The notes under the pieces were generated by a model. The model did no database searches, was not told the DNA's origin, and saw only the letters and a program-made list of their open reading frames with translations. Positions 23,851-36,365 of a stretch of DNA of 64,000 nt are shown piece by piece. The position numbers and the translations under genes were made by a program. This stretch comes from Alitta virens (taxonomy: Eukaryota > Annelida > Polychaeta > Phyllodocida > Nereididae), in assembly GCA_932294295.1 (NCBI GenBank), contig OW028579.1, positions 29,833,250-29,897,249 of the forward strand, written 5' to 3'. Each line of letters starts with the position of its first letter. Position 1 is the first letter of the stretch.

Positions 23851-26792
23851 AATGCACATAAATAAATATGGATACAAAGAAATAATAGCAAATAAAAGCC
23901 TACTATACCTAGTCTGATGGTTATCCTTGTACACAGTACTGTATCCTTGACTTCTCAACTATCCTTTCAATCTTTCAATTCCACTACATACAGTCAAGCA
24001 TACACAATGACATAAGAAAATACAGTACCTGTATTTAGTTAGCCTAATACATCATTCCAAGCACACATTTATGATAGTGACTTGGATGGCAGATTTCTGA
24101 ACACTGTGTGAATGCACATGTAAAGTATATAGACCAACATTGTTGGCAACTGTTTGAATTGCCTATATATATGCCATTGGAGCATGTGGCCAAATAAGGA
24201 GCTGCCCTATATACAGTAAAATACCACTATTAAGACTACTCTAACTGGTCTTAATTGTGAAGTGGTCTTAACTGTGAGGTTAATTACAATGGTGGGAATA
24301 CAGTAAAACATGTACATGTACAATGAAAACATAAACTTTGAAAGTTTAATCGAGCATTCACATTGATGTTTCAAAATTCAATTTTTCTTTCTATCGTACA
24401 TGCATATGCATACATAAGGGATCTTTGTAAGTGTAGTTTTAGGCCCTTACTTATTGCCTTAATTGTGGTCTTAATTATATCTTTATTATGAGGTGTTCTT
24501 AAGATTAGGTTCTTCTGTACAGTACATGTATATGCTACATACATATTAACAAGTACATTCTTTGCAATAAGTACTTTTTTTTGTACTAAGTACTTTTTTG
24601 CAATAATTGATGATTTCAGATGGCATTTTCCCACAGTTTGACACTGCAAATACTTGGCATAAACAAGAAATATTCACAACAAGCAAAAAAAACACACCTG
24701 ACCTAAGAAGTCAGTAAGAACTCTCCATGAGCGGCTAAGTAAATAGTCTTATGACATTATTGTCTCAATAAACCTATACAGGGCTTCTTACTATGTACAA
24801 GAACATTTGTGTGTCAGAATATGGCTTTCTAATTTACAGTTTAATTCAAATCTAGTATAACCACCAGACCTAAAAATATTTTCACAATATCATATTATAA
24901 TACAAATAAAATGAAACCTTAAGGCCTAACAGAAAAAAAAATCGGCTGAAAAAAGGCATCAGAATCTTCTTAAAGTTTACTTTAAAATTATTAGTAACAG
25001 TTGAGTTCATAATTAAACATGTAATCTCTGTACTCATTATTTATTTGCAGTCTACCAAGTTAGGCAATATTTGAGATGGATATGATATCCACAAGAATTC
25101 GAGATAGACATTTTTAGGTAGGGAATATCAGAATATGTATGGCAATGAATTATACATGCATTTCAAATGAATCATAGCTTTTGGAGAAAGGAATTCCACA
25201 GCCTAGCCTATGATGTTGACATCAACTACATACAATTACATACAATTACCCCACTATGCCAATCAAGTCAACCGTTTAGTAATTACATTTTTTACACCAG
25301 ATGTGATTGAAGTGTAATATTCCATGCTATGCAGCACAATATAATGGCCCGATACCACGATACTGAGTAAATTCTTGAGCACACAACATGATTGACCTAA
25401 AAATGCTGTAAATGTCAGAAATCAGTCATGACAGAGGAACGAAGAACAGAATATCCCTGCAACCAAATACGGCCACATGGCGCGAGACATTTGTTGGTGC
25501 TCGGGGGCAAGTAAAAGACACCACCAATAGGGTAATTGTTTGATATTGTGCACAAATAGATCCTAAGCCTTATCATTTCATCATTACATCTGCCAAAATG
25601 GAAACTGGTTATATTTAGAATGCTTCAGAAAAAGTAGCACCAAATAATAAAATGCATATGCAATATGTATAAATATCTGTATAATAAAAAGCTTTTAGAC
25701 AAATATATATCTTATCATTTTACATATATGTCACTTGAATGATGACTTCCCATGGAGGCCATATTGGTCGAAGGTCTTAGGTGGGAGGTTTTGTTGTACA
25801 TATCAATCATTTTGTCTCTCTCTGCTGAGCCAACTCGTAAGTTGCAGTGTGTCTGACACATATATTATTACTCTTGATGTCTCAGACTGTTGTTTTCTGT
25901 CTGCCAGGTTATCTTTGTGCAATGCATTATTATTTGTTTATACGACTCTTATCACTAGTATACCAAGCATAAACTGAAATATTTATAAGTTAGACATGTA
26001 TACTCTTTTTATGCTTTATGTGTTAGTTATAATGTGTAAATTCCCAGGTATTCCATTTTATTCCTTACTACGCAAAATGTATCATGTGCAATGTTCTCAA
26101 AGTTGCAACTACTTTCCAACTCTATCAATCTCTATACTCAAACATTTACATACTTTCCTGTCATAAAACTACACAGTAATATCAATAAAATCACCACATT
26201 TACCCGAAAAAAGGTTCTGTAAAGGTGTAAAGGTATGTTAAACAATCCTCAAGTCCAAAAGGTCAACACAATGTATGCAACATCTGATATAGGGTGATGA
26301 CACTTTATCCCTGGCACTCAAACCAACAGAGTGAAGTCTCTACTGAATAGAGTGCATTTAACTGAATAGAGTGCTGCCTACTCAGTCTCTATTCATCATT
26401 ATAGGCCCTTAGGCCATCTGGTCTGGCCTATGAATTAGAAAGGGCCTTATGTATATCCACATGTCTATCTTATTATCATTATCCACCTGTTTTTGCAGCC
26501 GAACAGATGTTTCGATAAAAGTTTCAAAAAAGATGATATTAACGGAGTCGTCACAAATAAGGAAACTTTTGGCAAATCTGTTGCAAACCTGTTGCCAAGT
26601 GTTGGCAAACATGTCAGAAATTAAGATTAATTGCGGGTATTAAATACGCTGCCTTTAGAAATCATGCATTTTCCTTATCAATCTGACTAAAGAGTGATAT
26701 ACAACAATAATTATCACTGAAATCAATAAGATATTTCAACTTTAAAAAACTCAACATGTAATGGATCATAAACATGATAAATGACAAAATAT
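23851..26792. other. Gene-free stretch, probably NACHT 5' intron
   Basis: No exon supported on either strand. It contains ACAGTAAAATACCACTATTAAGAC-like terminal sequence around 24217 with repeated GGTCTTAATTGTGA words, probably a remnant Tc1/pogo-type MITE, and a fragment of SINE family 2 at about 25450-25600. Confidence 0.45.
25450..25600 (+). mobile_element. Fragment of SINE family 2
   Basis: Shares CGGGGGCAAGTAAAAGAC-like sequence and a TCATTTCATCATTACATCTGCC tail with the copy at 49395-49657. It lacks the tRNA-like head and is diverged. Confidence 0.5.
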
Positions 26793-27170
26793 GATCAAGA
26801 TAAAAATGAGCATATTTACTAAGTTATATAAATACAAAATCGAATTTTTTCAGTATAACCTTTGATCGAACGCTGAAATCAATAAGATATATCAACATTA
26901 TAAAACCCAACATGCAATGGATCAAGTGAAGAAATCATGTTTCATAACCATGATAAATGACAAAAAACGTCAAGATAAAAATGAGCATATTTACTAAGTT
27001 ATATAAATACAAAATCGAATTTTTTCAGTATAACCTTTGATCGAACGCTGAAATCAATAAGATATATCAACATTATAAAACCCAACATGCAATGGATCAA
27101 GTGAAGAAATCATGTTTCATAACCATGATAAATGACAAAAAACGATCAAGATAAAAATGAGCGTATTCAC
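26793..27170. repeat. 176-bp tandem duplication
   Basis: ATCAAGATAAAAATGAGCAT occurs at about 26793, 26970 and 27145. Between these are two nearly identical copies of about 176 bp (including CAGTATAACCTTTGATCG and AACATGCAATGGATCAAG). A diverged partial copy precedes them at about 26716-26792. It is a recent local duplication within non-coding DNA. Confidence 0.85.
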
Positions 27171-27530
27171 TGAGTAGGTTAACATAAAACTTCCATTAGA
27201 TTGCACCAACATTTTCAGTGCATACAAAATCTGATTTATTACATGACATTGCACAACATGTGGCTAGTCTAATTCATTGTGGAAACAAGATTTTTAGTAC
27301 TGGACATTGTAGGTCTACTAAAAACGAGGCGAATGAAGTGCATCTGAATCAGAAGCAAGACTTGCTTTCAATTTTAGTGATTTACAAGCAAGGCAAGACA
27401 GGGAATGTGTGCTTATCTTTCTATTTGCCTCATGGATCATATCTTTAAATGCAAAACAAAATTGACTCGTACCCATGCATTTTGTTTTATAATCACAAGG
27501 CCCTTGTTCATGTTTATATATTTCTGAGAT

Positions 27531-27739
27531 AGGGATCAAAATAAGTCGAAAACGATCGTTCAGGACTTCAGGTTACGTGGAGGTTACCATAATTTATTTT
27601 CATGCGAAAAGACCACCGTTCGCGACAAAATGCGTCAAATTATTTGGTCACAACAGTTGCCACTAGGGGCGGTTACCACATCAATATCTATGGTAACTGG
27701 AAAGCGGGTTACCATTGTTGAACCTTATTTGGATACCTG
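27531..27739. mobile_element. CAGGGATC-terminus MITE, copy 2
   Basis: Matches 14448-14649 throughout (GTTACGTGGAGGTTACCATA, CGTTCGCGACAAAATGCG, AAAGCGGGTTACCATTG). The termini AGGGATCAAAATAAG and CTTATTTGGATACCTG are more decayed than in copy 1. Confidence 0.75.
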
Positions 27740-28619
27740 CTAAACTTGTATAGGCATAGAATACCGCATGGAAGTTTCACTCAGAATATCGCATCGTAAA
27801 TAATGTTGAATGTCCACCATTAAATGTATTCTGGACAAGACAGGACATAATTCACTGAATTCATCACATATGCAACAATAATACATATACATTACAGTCC
27901 CAACAATGACAAGGCATTATCAAGGGTACATTATCTGTAGAGTTCATGGTGCCACATGCAGTGTACACATACCTACAATGCACAAATTGGGACTATAGGA
28001 ATATCATTCTTAATGCCAATGCATTAAGACTTACAGTACATATATCATGACAATTCTAGAAAATTTGGTTGGATTTATTGTGAAATCAAAGTTATGTGGC
28101 ATAAATTTTACTCCTAGTACAGTAGACAATAAAGTTGCAAATACATGTTGTAAGTATGAATAATATAGGCCTTTTCATCATATTATAGGCCTATTGTACA
28201 AAATTACGCTGACAAATGTGCACACATTGTGAAAATTAAATCGAATGTTGTCTGGACAAATATATATCCATGAACTGTCATGTACATTTACAAATTTGTA
28301 GGCCTATAGAGTGGATTGTTATCGATTTTTTAAAAAATGTTTTTATCTTTCTCTAGATGAAAACATGGATTGATAATTGGTTACTTGGAAGGCATGAAAG
28401 TTGAAGATTAAAATATAAAAGCACTAGTTGAATATAACAGCTAATTACAAAACAATATAGTAAAAAATACTGATCGTAGAGAACTATTTATTTAATATCG
28501 AGTCAATTGCAAAATTTACAATTGATTGATACTACTATAAGCTAGTACAGCTTGTAATTCATTAAATAGCTCTATAGGCCTAGGACAAGAAATGCAATAT
28601 GGTATTTATGTACTCACCT
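27740..28619. other. Gene-free stretch
   Basis: AT-rich, with repeated TAGGCCTAT words (28168, 28190, 28301) but no exon or RNA gene that I can support. Confidence 0.45.
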
Positions 28620-28720
28620 GTAATATCGTTGCAAGCTTCCGCCAAGTAGCTAAGTGGTGTCTAAACTAGAACAAACTTAAAGAAAGTGGCGAAACAGGGA
28701 ACTCACTCAGGTGTGTAGTG
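28620..28720 (-). other. Candidate 5' UTR exon of NACHT gene
   Basis: On the minus strand, AACGATATTACAG is followed by GTGAGTAC at 28619, a strong donor. The sequence upstream is less AT-rich than its surroundings and has no long open frame. The next good acceptors downstream are just before the NACHT ATG at 22642, 6 kb away. Assignment to that gene is inference; transcript data would be decisive. Confidence 0.35.
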
Positions 28721-31600
28721 GAGCAGACGAAATCCAAAACTAGGTCAGTGCACATCGGCTAAATTTAGCTCTGCTCCCGGCCAAATAGAGCCAATTATCA
28801 GCTGATGATATCAATTTTCCAATGTGTTTGGAGTGATACCATTGTATGTTCAACGTCAAATGCTCAATTAAAGTAAAAGTTAATTAACCCACGTCACACG
28901 TGGTCACTACAATGCCACAGTACTGTCACTAGAGTTCATGAATCTAAATACAGTTGAATTAAAAAATTGGCTATTTCGTGAAATGATTATGAATGTCTCT
29001 AGTTGATGATCGTTTCATTCTTAATATCTTTGTAGGCTTTCTGGATGTATTGCAGCTGGCAAGGTGGCAGCACTTGTAAGGATAATTTTGTTCACTAGGT
29101 GGCAGCACCAAACAATACCATGTCGCCTCTATCAATGAAGCTAAAGAGCTGTTCCCTGGCCAAGTTTAAGTGGCAAAGTAGTTGTGTACCAGGTTGCCCA
29201 ATGACCACCACCTGAGGTGTTGACCACCCCTAAGTCAACAACCTCACCCCACATCATGAGGCCATGGGGGACCACTGACCAGATTCTTCACCATCTAGTC
29301 ATATTCTACTATTCTAGCGTGACACTTTACATAATCTCTACCAGAACTTTAAGCTAAAGAGCTGCTGCTCCTTAGCCAAGTGCTAGTAGTTGAGGTTGTT
29401 GTGTACCAGTGGCCAAATATTTTTATTGTACACTTCTAGGACTTTATTTGTTTGTACACAGTTAACATTATATAAAATATCTGTCTATTATTAGAAATCT
29501 AGGCTTTCATGTTGCTGTGAAGCACCATTAAATGAGTCTTATATGTTCTGTTCAAAACTGAGCAAGTATATTTCAATATACATGTATGAAATAATTTACA
29601 AGTACATACTGACTCATTGGGCCTAATTACTTTTAAACAACCCAGCCATTGCCAAATTAAATTAAAAGTGTACTTACTGGAGCTGGTACCAAAGAACCCA
29701 TGTTCTTTCACCGAATTTGGTGTTGACGGCCACGGAGTACCCCGTCAGCTGACAGAAACCAGGATTTCAACTTGGGTACCCTATGTGCCCTGAAAATTCT
29801 AAATTCACATAATTATTTTAAAAGAAAATTGATCCAATTTAATTTTATCGTCATATAGAATTTGCATATAGTCGTGGGGTGTTGCATTGTGTCTGTAAGT
29901 GGTAATTTAGCATGCACCTTTTAATGTATATACAGTTGAAATTTATCTTGTAAAAAGGGTTTATGCTGAGAATCATTGCCTTGACTACTAAGGCATTCAG
30001 TTACTAATATAAATGCAATGCCATAATTAAAGTGGTTGTTTCGATTTTATAGAAATTATATGATATAGCTTACGTTTTTTTCCATTTTTTTTTTCCATTT
30101 TTTAAAGCAGCATTTGGTGGAATCGAGGTCTGCATACAACTCAAATGTCTTGTAATTTTCCGACATTATGTCAATTACTGACTGTCGATTTTCATGGTGG
30201 TGGGATTGTGTATGTTCCTTGGCATAACTTAGAGCTCTATAAAATATAAAGTATAGAATAACAAATAAATGAACAATAAAATAAACAAATAATAATAAGT
30301 GTGTAATAAAAAGCTAAAACCTAGATACAAGTCCCCTGCCCACAGCATCTAATGCAATTTAGGTCTGTTCTGGCTAGCTAAAACCATGAATATTAAAGGG
30401 TGGACAACTAATAAGTTTGATGTAATTAATTGTAATGTATACTATATATAAAGTAAACTTAAGAAAAAGGTGGAAGGCAGTGAGCATGATTTTTTTTTCT
30501 GTTCATTATTGTGGAATTTATTTATGTTGAATGATTATTTATAGTTTAAAATTATACAAAATATTTATAATTTTATGAATATAAATGGGCAAAATATGCC
30601 AGTTGGTATCATGTCCAGCAAATGTGGGATAAAAGAATTGAAAATTGAGTGGAATTATATACTCACTGGAATAGACAATTTCCATCACCCAAGGTAATTC
30701 CACAACAAATGCGTTTCTGATGTCTGACTTGCCCACTTGTATATAGCGGGGAATGAACACACTGAGGTGCTACACACCTATGCGTCGAAACCTTTTCTGT
30801 GAAATTTAAAAATCATAATCAGTTGGATTTCTTTCAATTACAAAATAGTAAGTATAGATTTTCTACTTTTAAAACGTACAAACTTCTCTCAAAGTGTAAG
30901 ATGAAAAATAAGACCTAAAACGTCATCAGGAAAATTGTATCTATAAGCATGATAAGAGGAGCTAAAAGGGGTGTAGGCTACCACACTGCTTAGAAAAAAT
31001 TATTATTTTTTGTAATCAGATACATAAATTTTATTATTTATTTGAATATTATAAATATGGAAATTATCACCTTTCTCAATTGGCGCTAATTATAAAAATA
31101 GAAAAAAAATTAATAAACTTTGAATTTTCAGAATCTGACGAAAATTGAAGGGTGCTGTCATGAGACAGGTAAAACATACAAATGAGAATTTTATAGACCT
31201 AGATATCTAAGATAATTATCAAAGTTGCTCAAAAACCATCTCACACAGCTGTAAGAAACACTATCTGAGTTTGCCCTGTGTATAATGTCTAGTTGCTCAG
31301 CTACATTTGTCACAGAGGTTTCTTGACAAAGTTGATGGTGCTTGTGTACCATGTGGTCATTCGCTGAGGGTTTGCGGCCGTGCAGCCTATGTTTTTTTTT
31401 AACTCTTTGAAATTTGTATAAAAATCCGAAGTGTCGCGATCCATAAATTTTGGTCTGCTTTTATGTAGTAGAAACGCTTTAGTTAGAGACTAAGCATCAC
31501 TACTCGAGGCAGCATCCCAAATGGGGCTGAATAAATGTTAATTTACTCGAGAGACTGTGGCGCCCCAAAGACCAGGCTGCTGTTCAAAAGAATGTGCGAC
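28721..31600. other. Gene-free intergenic stretch
   Basis: No exon supported. A local diverged duplication shares AGCTAAAGAGCTG and GTTGTGTACCAG at about 29138-29200 and 29350-29410. The remainder is AT-rich and unremarkable. Confidence 0.45.
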
Positions 31601-31630
31601 GGAGTGGTCTAGTGGTTAAGATTTTGACCA

Positions 31631-31803
31631 GTGGATTAGGGCTTTATGTCCTGTATTTCTGCACAACTGTTGGGCTAATGCAAGGACCATGGCAATGAGA
31701 TGAATATGAAACAGCCATCCAGCTTAGGCTCCGGCAGGAATTGAACCCGGGACCTGGTGGTTGGAAGCCCAGCACGCTATCACTCAGCTAGGCCCCCACC
31801 CCT
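31631..31803 (-). mobile_element. tRNA-Ala-like SINE, family 1, inserted in another tRNA-like repeat
   Basis: Minus-strand copy with A-box TAGCTGAGTGATAGCGTG and B-box GGGTTCAATTCC, then the body down to GGACATAAAGCCCTAATCC. Flanks look like a diverged duplication: TCTAGTGGTTAAGATTTTGACC on the left and TCTAGTGGTCAAGACATTGGCC on the right. The right flank continues into GAAAGTTCAAATCC, a B-box-like word, so the target was itself tRNA-derived. Confidence 0.8.
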
Positions 31804-32930
31804 TCTAGTGGTCAAGACATTGGCCAGCTCCTCTTCTGGTCGAAAGTTCAAATCCTGTATATGTTGAATCTCGAGTTGAATCTCCATTTCATTCATTATA
31901 TTGAAGCAACTATAGTAGATCCAACCCTTAGCATAAATATGCCAACAATGTATCATGTTGATTCCAAACCACAATTTTGTCTGCCTCTGGTAGCTTGTCA
32001 TATTAAGCAAAAAGCAGCTTAAAGAGCTACTAAGACTTTTAAACTGAAGCATGAAAGACCAGACAATAAATTTCAATGCAATCATTTTTTTTGAGTCCGG
32101 TATATTTTGTAAAATTTCAAACTTTCAGGATTATATATTGACAGCCAGAACAGGATTTTCACCTCCCTGTCTCATTTGTGTCTATATACTCTTAAGCAAC
32201 AAACACGATCAAACAAAAACATGATATCAAACAAAAACATATCAATTGAGGGACTTTTAATTTATTCATAATTTAAAATATGCACAAAGTAAAATCAATA
32301 CAATTGGATAAGAGCTCTATACATAAGCAACAACTTATCATCACAGATATATTATTTACATGTTGCAAGTATTCACACTAGTATTGTCCAGTTTGTAACA
32401 ATGTATTTTGCCTTTAAATAATTTGGTTTTAACTATATAATCATGGGAATTATGTTTTCAGAATAGGTGCACTGTGAATTAAGATCATCTCATGTGGCTT
32501 TGAAATTTGAAATTATCTGCATATCTCAAACTGCTAACCCAAACTTGACGACACTGTATGGGTAAACACCTAACCTTTATACTCCTTAAACATATTATAT
32601 TATATCTTTAACACAACACACCATTGACAAACTAATAAGTCGAGATATTTATAAGATCTATACTATTCTCAACCCTGCATGGTAAATTTATCTGCTTTGC
32701 CACAAAGTGCAGATATTTACATCAACGGAAAAACAATCACCTAAAGCCCGACAATCGACATAAAGGTGAATGTAGACAAATCTTGTTTATTTGCGCTCGG
32801 GATCTTCTTCGTTGACATTATTGTTAAATTTCTGTCTTCAGAAGTTATCGTTTTCGGAGTATCAGTCCAGTATACTTGCTGCTCACGGCATTTCAAAACT
32901 ATATACAAGAAAGTCCACAAAATTTTCCAC
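31804..32930. other. ISCU 3' flank and probable 3' UTR
   Basis: No coding exon. On the minus strand after the ISCU stop, AATAAA-type signals lie at 32791-32786 and 32266-32261. Either could end the ISCU transcript. Confidence 0.4.
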
Positions 32931-35519
32931 TTAGTTTGAATCCTTGTTCTTCTTCTTCCAGTCTTGCAATGCTGCTCTGATGGCGTCTTCTGCGAGCACT
33001 GAAAAATATTAATTATAACCTTTTGTATTAATTTTTAGTACACAAAATCTATAGCCTATAGGCCTAGTGACACCAAATTTATCATAATGACTCGAAGACA
33101 GTATTAAAGCCAACTAGTACATTTCCAATGCTCACAGACTGTAATAGCAATGTATCCATTTTTCTGTCATATTTTTTTTATACCAAGCATGGAGCAGCAT
33201 AAAATGGACAGAAATTTAAGCCATAAGTCAACCTCCCCCCCCTTTCTGATAAAGATAAACACAACTCTCTTTAATTATTGATATATAACTCCAATGATAG
33301 TTCTTTTTGTCTTGGTCACTGGGAGACGTCAGAAATTACTTTGGAAGTCTGGAAAATATCTGTCATCTGTTTCCTTAAAAGGTTAAAGCGCATGTTATCA
33401 AACGAATGGAGATATATTAGATATTAGCATTATCTATATATAGGTTTATCAAATTATCAGCAAATACAACCCCAAGTTTGGCCCCATATAGCTATAATCA
33501 GGATAAAGATACCAGTGTTTACTTTTTGGATTACATAAAGCAATGCATCGATAGTATAAACAACACTTACTAGAACAGTGCAATTTCACAGGAGGGAGAC
33601 TAAGTTCGTTGGCAATATCTGTATTCTTTATATCAGCAGCATCATCAAGCTGGAATTAAAGCAAATGTTTTTAAATAGTTACAAATCACATATATATAAA
33701 TAACTGTTGCATGTTAAACTTTATCAAATTGAAAACACATCTAATGGAATTTCTTGAAGAAAGATGAAGGTCAGATTTGTCAGAAAATGGCAGGCCAGTG
33801 TTGCAGCTAGTACACTTAATGAATTCATCTGGAGATCAATGCAATAAATTCAATAAATAACAAATATTTACCGATTTTCCTTTGACCCACTCTGTAGCCA
33901 ATGAACTTGAAGCAATTGCTGATCCGCACCCAAAAGTCTTGAATTTAGCATCGACAATTTTACCTTGTTCGTCAACTTTGATCTGAAATACATTGATAGG
34001 AAATATCACTTACATATTTGTTAATACTTTTTAATTATCATGCACAAATGCAATCACATTTGAGTTTAATATATTCATTGTTTTCCATTGCACTATAGTA
34101 TTCAGAAAATAAGCACATACATGAGAAATATGGTGTACCATTTTTTCAAAATTTTTTTGTTTGATCTCATAATCACTGCACAATAAACAGGACTGGGCTT
34201 CATGCTGAAAATATGTACGTATTATAGATTCTATTTACCTGTAATTTCATGACATCTCCACAAGCTGGTGCTCCTACCAAACCAGTTCCCACACTGGGAT
34301 CATCTTTATCGAGAGACCCTACATTCCTTGGGTTTTCGTAGTGGTCAATAACCTGCAAGAGATATTAATTTATGGTTACCATAATCATGAATATATTACT
34401 GAAAGCTAATGATATATTAGCAATAGACTCTCTACATGCTTCAATATTTAATACTTTCAAATGTGTTGAAACAAATAGCACAGAAGCATTTTAAATAGAG
34501 AGAGATATATTGAACAATATTATAACACATTATGAAATTGTTTTAAATTACTAAATTAGTATCTTACTAATCAATCAATCAGTATCTTATTATCCGGTAG
34601 ATATAAATGAAATTTGGGGTTTAGTGCAGTATAGCGGATCCAAATCTATGCCCATATTTAGCGTCCATTAAAAATTAAATTTTATCAAATATATTTCACA
34701 AGATTGAAGTTCTAGCACAATTAAAATAACATTTTGTGTAAAGTAGCGGGGGTTTGGGGGCGGTAGCCCCCTAGAAAAAGCAAAAATAAACTGTCTTTAC
34801 CGTTAATATGAAAACCGCCATCATAACTAAATTAGTTTGTGACGTCATAAAGAGATTTCAAGCACTTTTACGTCATAGGCCTGGCAAAGAGGCTCGTTAA
34901 ATATGGTCATAAATCTGGGTCCGCTATACTGCACTTTTTCCGAAATTTGCATGTACAGTTAATATCAAATTAGGTTTTAAATTAGTGTAAATGATTATTC
35001 AATTACATTGTAGTAATTTGTAGTACTTATCTAATTGTCTTTACTGTTGTAGCGCGTGTTGGCACTAATAATTAATGATATAACTTTGGTTGGCATTGTG
35101 ACCTCTGCAAATATTTGGATTTAGGGTTAAATGCGACATTATGCAATGACATGTGCCAAGTGCCCTTGCTGACATTAAGTAACTGCAAGTCTGCAACTGT
35201 CAGACACAAAATGTATGCAATAGTTGCAGTGATTAAGGCTACAGACCCACACAATGATGTAATTTAGATGATTCTAGACTGTTTTGACGACATGTCACCT
35301 TGATATTTTGCCGTTTGAACGCATAACCGAGGTTGCCACAGAGCAATGTCAATCAGCCAACATGGTTTCATGTTTACATAATTTGGACGCAATGTCGCAG
35401 TATGCTTTACTCCAAATTATGAATTTACTTACATTCTTGTGGTAAGGACTGACTTGAGAAACAACTCTGGATTCCACCATAGGCTTCAAAGAGTGTCTTA
35501 ATCCACGAAAAAGAGCCAT
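32931..35519 (-). CDS. Iron-sulfur cluster assembly scaffold ISCU, 152 aa
   Basis: Five exons (35519-35433, 34352-34239, 33982-33872, 33649-33571, 32998-32931) join with GT-AG sites and phases 0, 0, 0 and 1 into a complete protein ending in TAA. ISCU is the mitochondrial scaffold on which NFS1-ISD11, frataxin and ferredoxin build 2Fe-2S clusters. All hallmarks are present: a basic N-terminal presequence (about 25 residues), [19 protein letters not shown], the three ligand cysteines Cys60 (PACGD, with Asp62), Cys86 ([11 protein letters not shown]) and Cys129 (LHCS), and the chaperone-binding LPPVK at 122-126. Length matches animal ISCU. The first intron contains a hAT-like MITE. The neighbouring RDM1 is on the same strand 0.85 kb upstream, with no functional link known. 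Confidence 0.97.
34617..34941. mobile_element. hAT-like MITE family A, copy 1
   Basis: 325 bp in ISCU intron 1. The termini read GGGTTTAGTGCAGTATAGCGG and, in complement at the right end, GGAAAAAGTGCAGTATAGCGG. It is flanked by a perfect 8-bp duplication GAAATTTG (34609-34616 and 34942-34949). The interior has GGGGGTTTGGGGGCGGTAGC and GTGACGTCAT blocks shared with copies at 44596 and 54672. An 8-bp duplication is the hAT signature (family knowledge). No coding capacity. Confidence 0.85.
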
Positions 35520-35852
35520 TTTCACACTGCAAATACGCGAAACTTATGCAATCAACTCGCTCGAAATGTGCTTTACTCGATTTCATTCGTTCACAGATGG
35601 CGCTCGAATAGAATACGACAGACGCGCCACCACACAGTACCTGATTACACTATCATAGAATGTACCAAAGCCTATAAAATGTAAATCATTTGGCTCTGCT
35701 TATATCTAATTGATCAGCAGTAAAAACTGCACCAAAACATGATAAAAAATACTAGAAAAAAAATTACATATATATATATATATATATCTTTTATTTTCCA
35801 ATTTGTTTTCCTGATGTATTTTTCCATAGTGATATGATGATATGATGTACAA
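35520..35852. promoter_or_regulatory. Upstream region of ISCU
   Basis: The 330 bp before the ISCU ATG (minus strand) should hold its promoter and leader. A locally GC-richer stretch with several CG dinucleotides at about 35560-35635 is a plausible CpG-type promoter core. No TATA box is evident. The distal part has an (AT)n run at 35767-35787. Confidence 0.35.
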
Positions 35853-36128
35853 GTGTAGAGCTGATCGAAGAAATACCCCAGACTCATAGACCCTATATAA
35901 CAGTTGGACCACACTAAGAAAACTTTACCGGAAATCGCATCCGTGCTTTGACCATTTCCACACTAAGTCCAAAATTTTGTATATGTATAAGTGTAGAGCT
36001 GATCGAAGAAATACCCCAGACTCATAGACCCTATATAACAGTTGGACCACACTAAGAAAACTTTACCGGAAATCGCATCCGTGCTTTGACCATTTCCACA
36101 CTAAGTCCAAAATTTTGTATATGTATAA
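35853..36128. repeat. 138-bp tandem duplication spanning a MITE end
   Basis: Two virtually identical 138-bp units (35853-35990, 35991-36128), each starting GTGTAGAGCTGATCGAAG and ending TTGTATATGTATAA. Each contains the flank GTTGGACCA and the left end of a MITE (CACTAAGAAAACTTTACC), so the duplication happened after that element inserted. Confidence 0.95.
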
Positions 36129-36275
36129 TGACTTGTACACAACTATGAAAGTGGTCAAAGCACGAAATAAAAAACCATTAATTTAATGGCCGTTCAGCCA
36201 AAACAGACATGATGATTCATGAATAGCGCGAAGGTGTTGCAACCACCTTTTTTCGGACCTCAAGTTTTCTTAGTG
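35912..36275. mobile_element. CACTAAGAAAACTT MITE, family C, copy 1
   Basis: Terminal inverted repeats CACTAAGAAAACTT at 35912 and AAGTTTTCTTAGTG ending 36275, flanked by GACCA on both sides (35907-35911, 36276-36280). The interior holds AAATCGCATCCGTGCTTTG and ATGACTTGTACACAACTATG, shared with 58130-58335 and 48519-48683. The element is enlarged by the internal 138-bp duplication. Superfamily not determined. Confidence 0.75.
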
Positions 36276-36365
36276 GACCAACCATAAATAAAATTGTTCT
36301 TTTCTCAAAAATATAATAACGGTCACATCAGACAGACGTTTCAATTGACGGAATTTATATAATTA

